From an uncultured Clostridium sp. (lineage in GTDB: Bacteria > Bacillota > Clostridia > Clostridiales > Clostridiaceae), in assembly GCF_934754915.1 (NCBI RefSeq), contig NZ_CAKVKB010000045.1, positions 1 to 24,530 of the forward strand: a DNA stretch of 24,530 bases, read 5' to 3'. Shown here piece after piece: positions 22,838 through 24,530 of the stretch. The position numbers were made by a program, and so were the translations under genes. Below the pieces are notes generated by a model. That model did no database searches. It had not been told where the DNA came from and saw nothing but the letters and a program-made list of their open reading frames with translations. Each line of letters starts with the position of its first letter. The first letter of the stretch is position 1.

Positions 22838-23788
22838 TTATTCTGATTTCTTTGAATCTTTCAATACATCTGCAATTGCTGCAATACTTCCTAGTGAAGA
22901 TAAAGTATCATTTGGAAGTATAAGCTTATTAGCTGGACCTGCTGCCATTTCTTTAAGTGCTTCAACCTGCTTTAATGCAATAACTCTTTCATCAGTTCCT
23001 GATTCAAGTATAGCTTTATTTACTTTCATGATAGCTTCTGCTTCTGCAACTGCAATCTGTTCAATTGCTTTTGCTTTACCTTCTGCTTCTAATAACTGTG
23101 ATTCTCTTAAACCTTCTGCTCTTCTTATATTTGCTTCTTTTTCTGCTTCTGCTTTTAATATCTGAGCTCTCTTTTCACCTTCTGCCTTTTCAACCTGAGA
23201 CTGTCTTAAACCTTCTGCTTGAAGAATCATTGCTCTTTTATCTCTTTCAGCTTTCATTTGCTTTTCCATGGCTTCCTGAATTTCTGCTGGAGGTACTATA
23301 TTTTTAATTTCTACAGATAGAATTTTTATTCCATATGCATCTGTAACTTCATCTATTATTGTAAGAAGATCTTGATTTATTTTATCTCTTCCAGATAAAA
23401 CTTCATCCAATGTCATATTACCTATTATATTTCTTATATTTGTTGTTGCTGAATAAACTATACCTGCTTTATAGTCTTCTATATTGTAGACTGCATCTTT
23501 AGGATTTAGTAATTTATAAAATATAACATTATCCACTGAAATTTTTACATTATCTTTTGTAATAACTGATTGTGGTGGCACATCTAATATTTGTTGTTTT
23601 GTTGATACCTTTTTTCTTACAAAATCAATAAACGGAATTATAAAATGCCATCCTGGTTCTAAAATTTTGTAAAACTGTCCAAATCTCTCTACTACGTATA
23701 AATAACCTGTATTTACTATTTTAATTGATGATAATATTACTATTACAACCATAAGCAATAGTATAGCTAAAATTATTGATAATATCAT
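22838..23788 (-). CDS. SPFH/band-7 membrane protein (stomatin/QmcA type)
   Basis: The protein has 316 residues. One N-terminal membrane helix (about 2-23) is followed by the band-7 domain with VERFGQFYKILEPGWHFIIP and KVSTKQQILDVPPQSVITKD, then a long Ala/Glu-rich helix (about 180-270) with repeats of AEGLRQSQ / AEGEKRAQ / AEAEKEAN / AEGLRESQ. This layout is that of QmcA/YbbK and bacterial stomatins, which form membrane-bound cages or platforms. It follows the nfeD-like gene by 3 bases, the standard pairing of this family. The ATG 23786-23788 has AAAGGAGG eight bases upstream, inside the end of nfeD. Confidence 0.95.
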   Translation of the reverse strand: MILSIILAILLLMVVIVILSSIKIVNTGYLYVVERFGQFYKILEPGWHFIIPFIDFVRKKVSTKQQILDVPPQSVITKDNVKISVDNVIFYKLLNPKDAVYNIEDYKAGIVYSATTNIRNIIGNMTLDEVLSGRDKINQDLLTIIDEVTDAYGIKILSVEIKNIVPPAEIQEAMEKQMKAERDKRAMILQAEGLRQSQVEKAEGEKRAQILKAEAEKEANIRRAEGLRESQLLEAEGKAKAIEQIAVAEAEAIMKVNKAILESGTDERVIALKQVEALKEMAAGPANKLILPNDTLSSLGSIAAIADVLKDSKKSE

Positions 23789-23791
23789 TTT

Positions 23792-24223
23792 CTATTCCTC
23801 CTTTAACTTTTCAATCAACAGCTTTATTCCTTCAATTCCTATTATTTTGAATTTATCTCCTGTTTTTATCTTTTTACCTTTATTTATAGCTGTCCAATAT
23901 TCTCCCCCCACTTTTATCATTGCCTTATCATTTATTTCTTTCTTTGCTTCAAAAATTTCTCCTATGTACTTTTCTTCCATTAAAGGTGTTCTCACAAAAC
24001 CTTTTTTCATTTTCTTCTTAAGATAAGGATAACCTACTGATATTGATATTATGTTTACAATTGCAAATACTATCACTTGAATTGTAATATTCATCCCCAT
24101 TACTTCACACATTATAGCAGCAACAGATCCTACTGCCAATAATACAAAACAAAAACTGCTGGATAATATATCAATTACAAATGCACCAACTGCAATTAAT
24201 ATCCATAAAATCATATACTCCAT
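23792..24223 (-). CDS. NfeD-like membrane protein
   Basis: The product has 143 residues. Hydrophobic helices lie at about 3-20, 22-42 and 47-67, followed by a small C-terminal domain (about 78-143) with GEIFEAKKEIND, KVGGEYWTAINKG and GDKFKIIGIEGIKLLIE. This is the OB-fold type seen in NfeD proteins. It is the short form lacking the ClpP-like protease domain. I start at ATG 24221-24223 with AAAGGGGG seven bases before it; an upstream in-frame TTG overlaps that site. Its partner, the SPFH protein, follows directly, so both probably act together at the membrane. Confidence 0.92.
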   Translation of the reverse strand: MEYMILWILIAVGAFVIDILSSSFCFVLLAVGSVAAIMCEVMGMNITIQVIVFAIVNIISISVGYPYLKKKMKKGFVRTPLMEEKYIGEIFEAKKEINDKAMIKVGGEYWTAINKGKKIKTGDKFKIIGIEGIKLLIEKLKEE

Positions 24224-24293
24224 ATTTAATCCCCCTTTCAATAATTATTATACTATTTAATATAAGTATTTATATATTTTTTTCTACAAAATA

Positions 24294-24322
24294 ATTATAC
24301 AGTATTTAAAATTTTATTTCAA
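24294..24322 (-). promoter_or_regulatory. Promoter of the nfeD-SPFH operon
   Basis: TTGAAA (24322-24317), a 17-base spacer and a perfect TATAAT (24299-24294). The leader would be about 63 bases. This is the best sigma-A match in the window. Confidence 0.75.
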
Positions 24323-24530
24323 GTTTTTTAATATCTTAAAAAGAGTTAATGAATAACTTTTAATGTCACTCTAATCTTTTTAGCTCATTTTTAATTAAAA
24401 ATTTAAAGCACCATATCATTAAAACAAATACATCTTAAATGCAAAATATCAGCTATATTATATAACTAGACTTGTGCAGTAAATAGGAAAAATTTAAGCT
24501 ACTAGTCCTAATTTGGAAATAGTAGACTCT
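24323..24530. other. Right-edge non-coding stretch
   Basis: I see no gene. From about 24465 the composition becomes less AT-rich and includes CTACTA (24500-24505) and TAGTAG (24521-24526) as a short inverted pair. It could be the border of another element outside the window, but there is too little sequence to tell. Confidence 0.3.

Noticed and set aside
24465..24530. Possible end of an insertion sequence at the right edge
   Set aside because: Only a 6-bp inverted pair and a change in composition are visible; there is no transposase sequence or target duplication within the window.

Overview
The window is AT-rich, with Shine-Dalgarno sites of the AGGAGG/AAGGGG type and clostridial-type genes: a large fused PurL, an Fe-S type PurF, an agr-like peptide locus, and a stomatin/NfeD pair. 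It most likely comes from a Clostridium sensu stricto chromosome. That is inference from gene content and style; no marker gene here fixes the species. Every gene I can support lies on the minus strand, so transcription runs from high to low coordinates.

From right to left: (1) an nfeD-like gene and an SPFH/band-7 gene (24223-22838) behind a near-consensus sigma-A promoter; (2) a small coiled-coil lipoprotein (22670-22155); (3) a polar amino-acid ABC importer in the order binding lipoprotein, permease, ATPase (21949-19730); (4) a 55-residue zinc-ribbon protein (19580-19413); (5) a CLC anion transporter gene (18960-17716) flanked by two diverged copies of a ~70-bp direct repeat; (6) an ECF sigma factor overlapping a membrane anti-sigma-like protein by ATGA (17388-16001), with a perfect 12-bp inverted repeat over its candidate promoter; (7) aspartase (15496-14069); (8) the de novo purine operon purL-purE-purC-purF-purM-purN-purH-purD (13705-2492), closed by a good terminator; (9) an agr-type signalling locus (2158 to the left edge).

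The purine genes cover PRPP to IMP except the first ATP-grasp step of carboxylation (purK) and purB, which are not in the window; PurL carries its own glutaminase domain. Three of the operon's gaps (purL/purE, purC/purF, purH/purD) are longer than the others and contain RNA hairpins. The one before purD looks like an intrinsic terminator or attenuator.

The agr-type locus is the most interesting part. It has AgrB (His77/Cys84), then a five-helix membrane protein that resembles a sensor-kinase input domain without any kinase, then an unlisted 44-residue AgrD precursor (predicted ring Cys-Met-Trp-Gly-Ala). A structured spacer follows, then the N-terminal part of a multi-helix PAS sensor kinase that runs off the left edge. 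I see no tRNA, rRNA, CRISPR array or intact insertion sequence.
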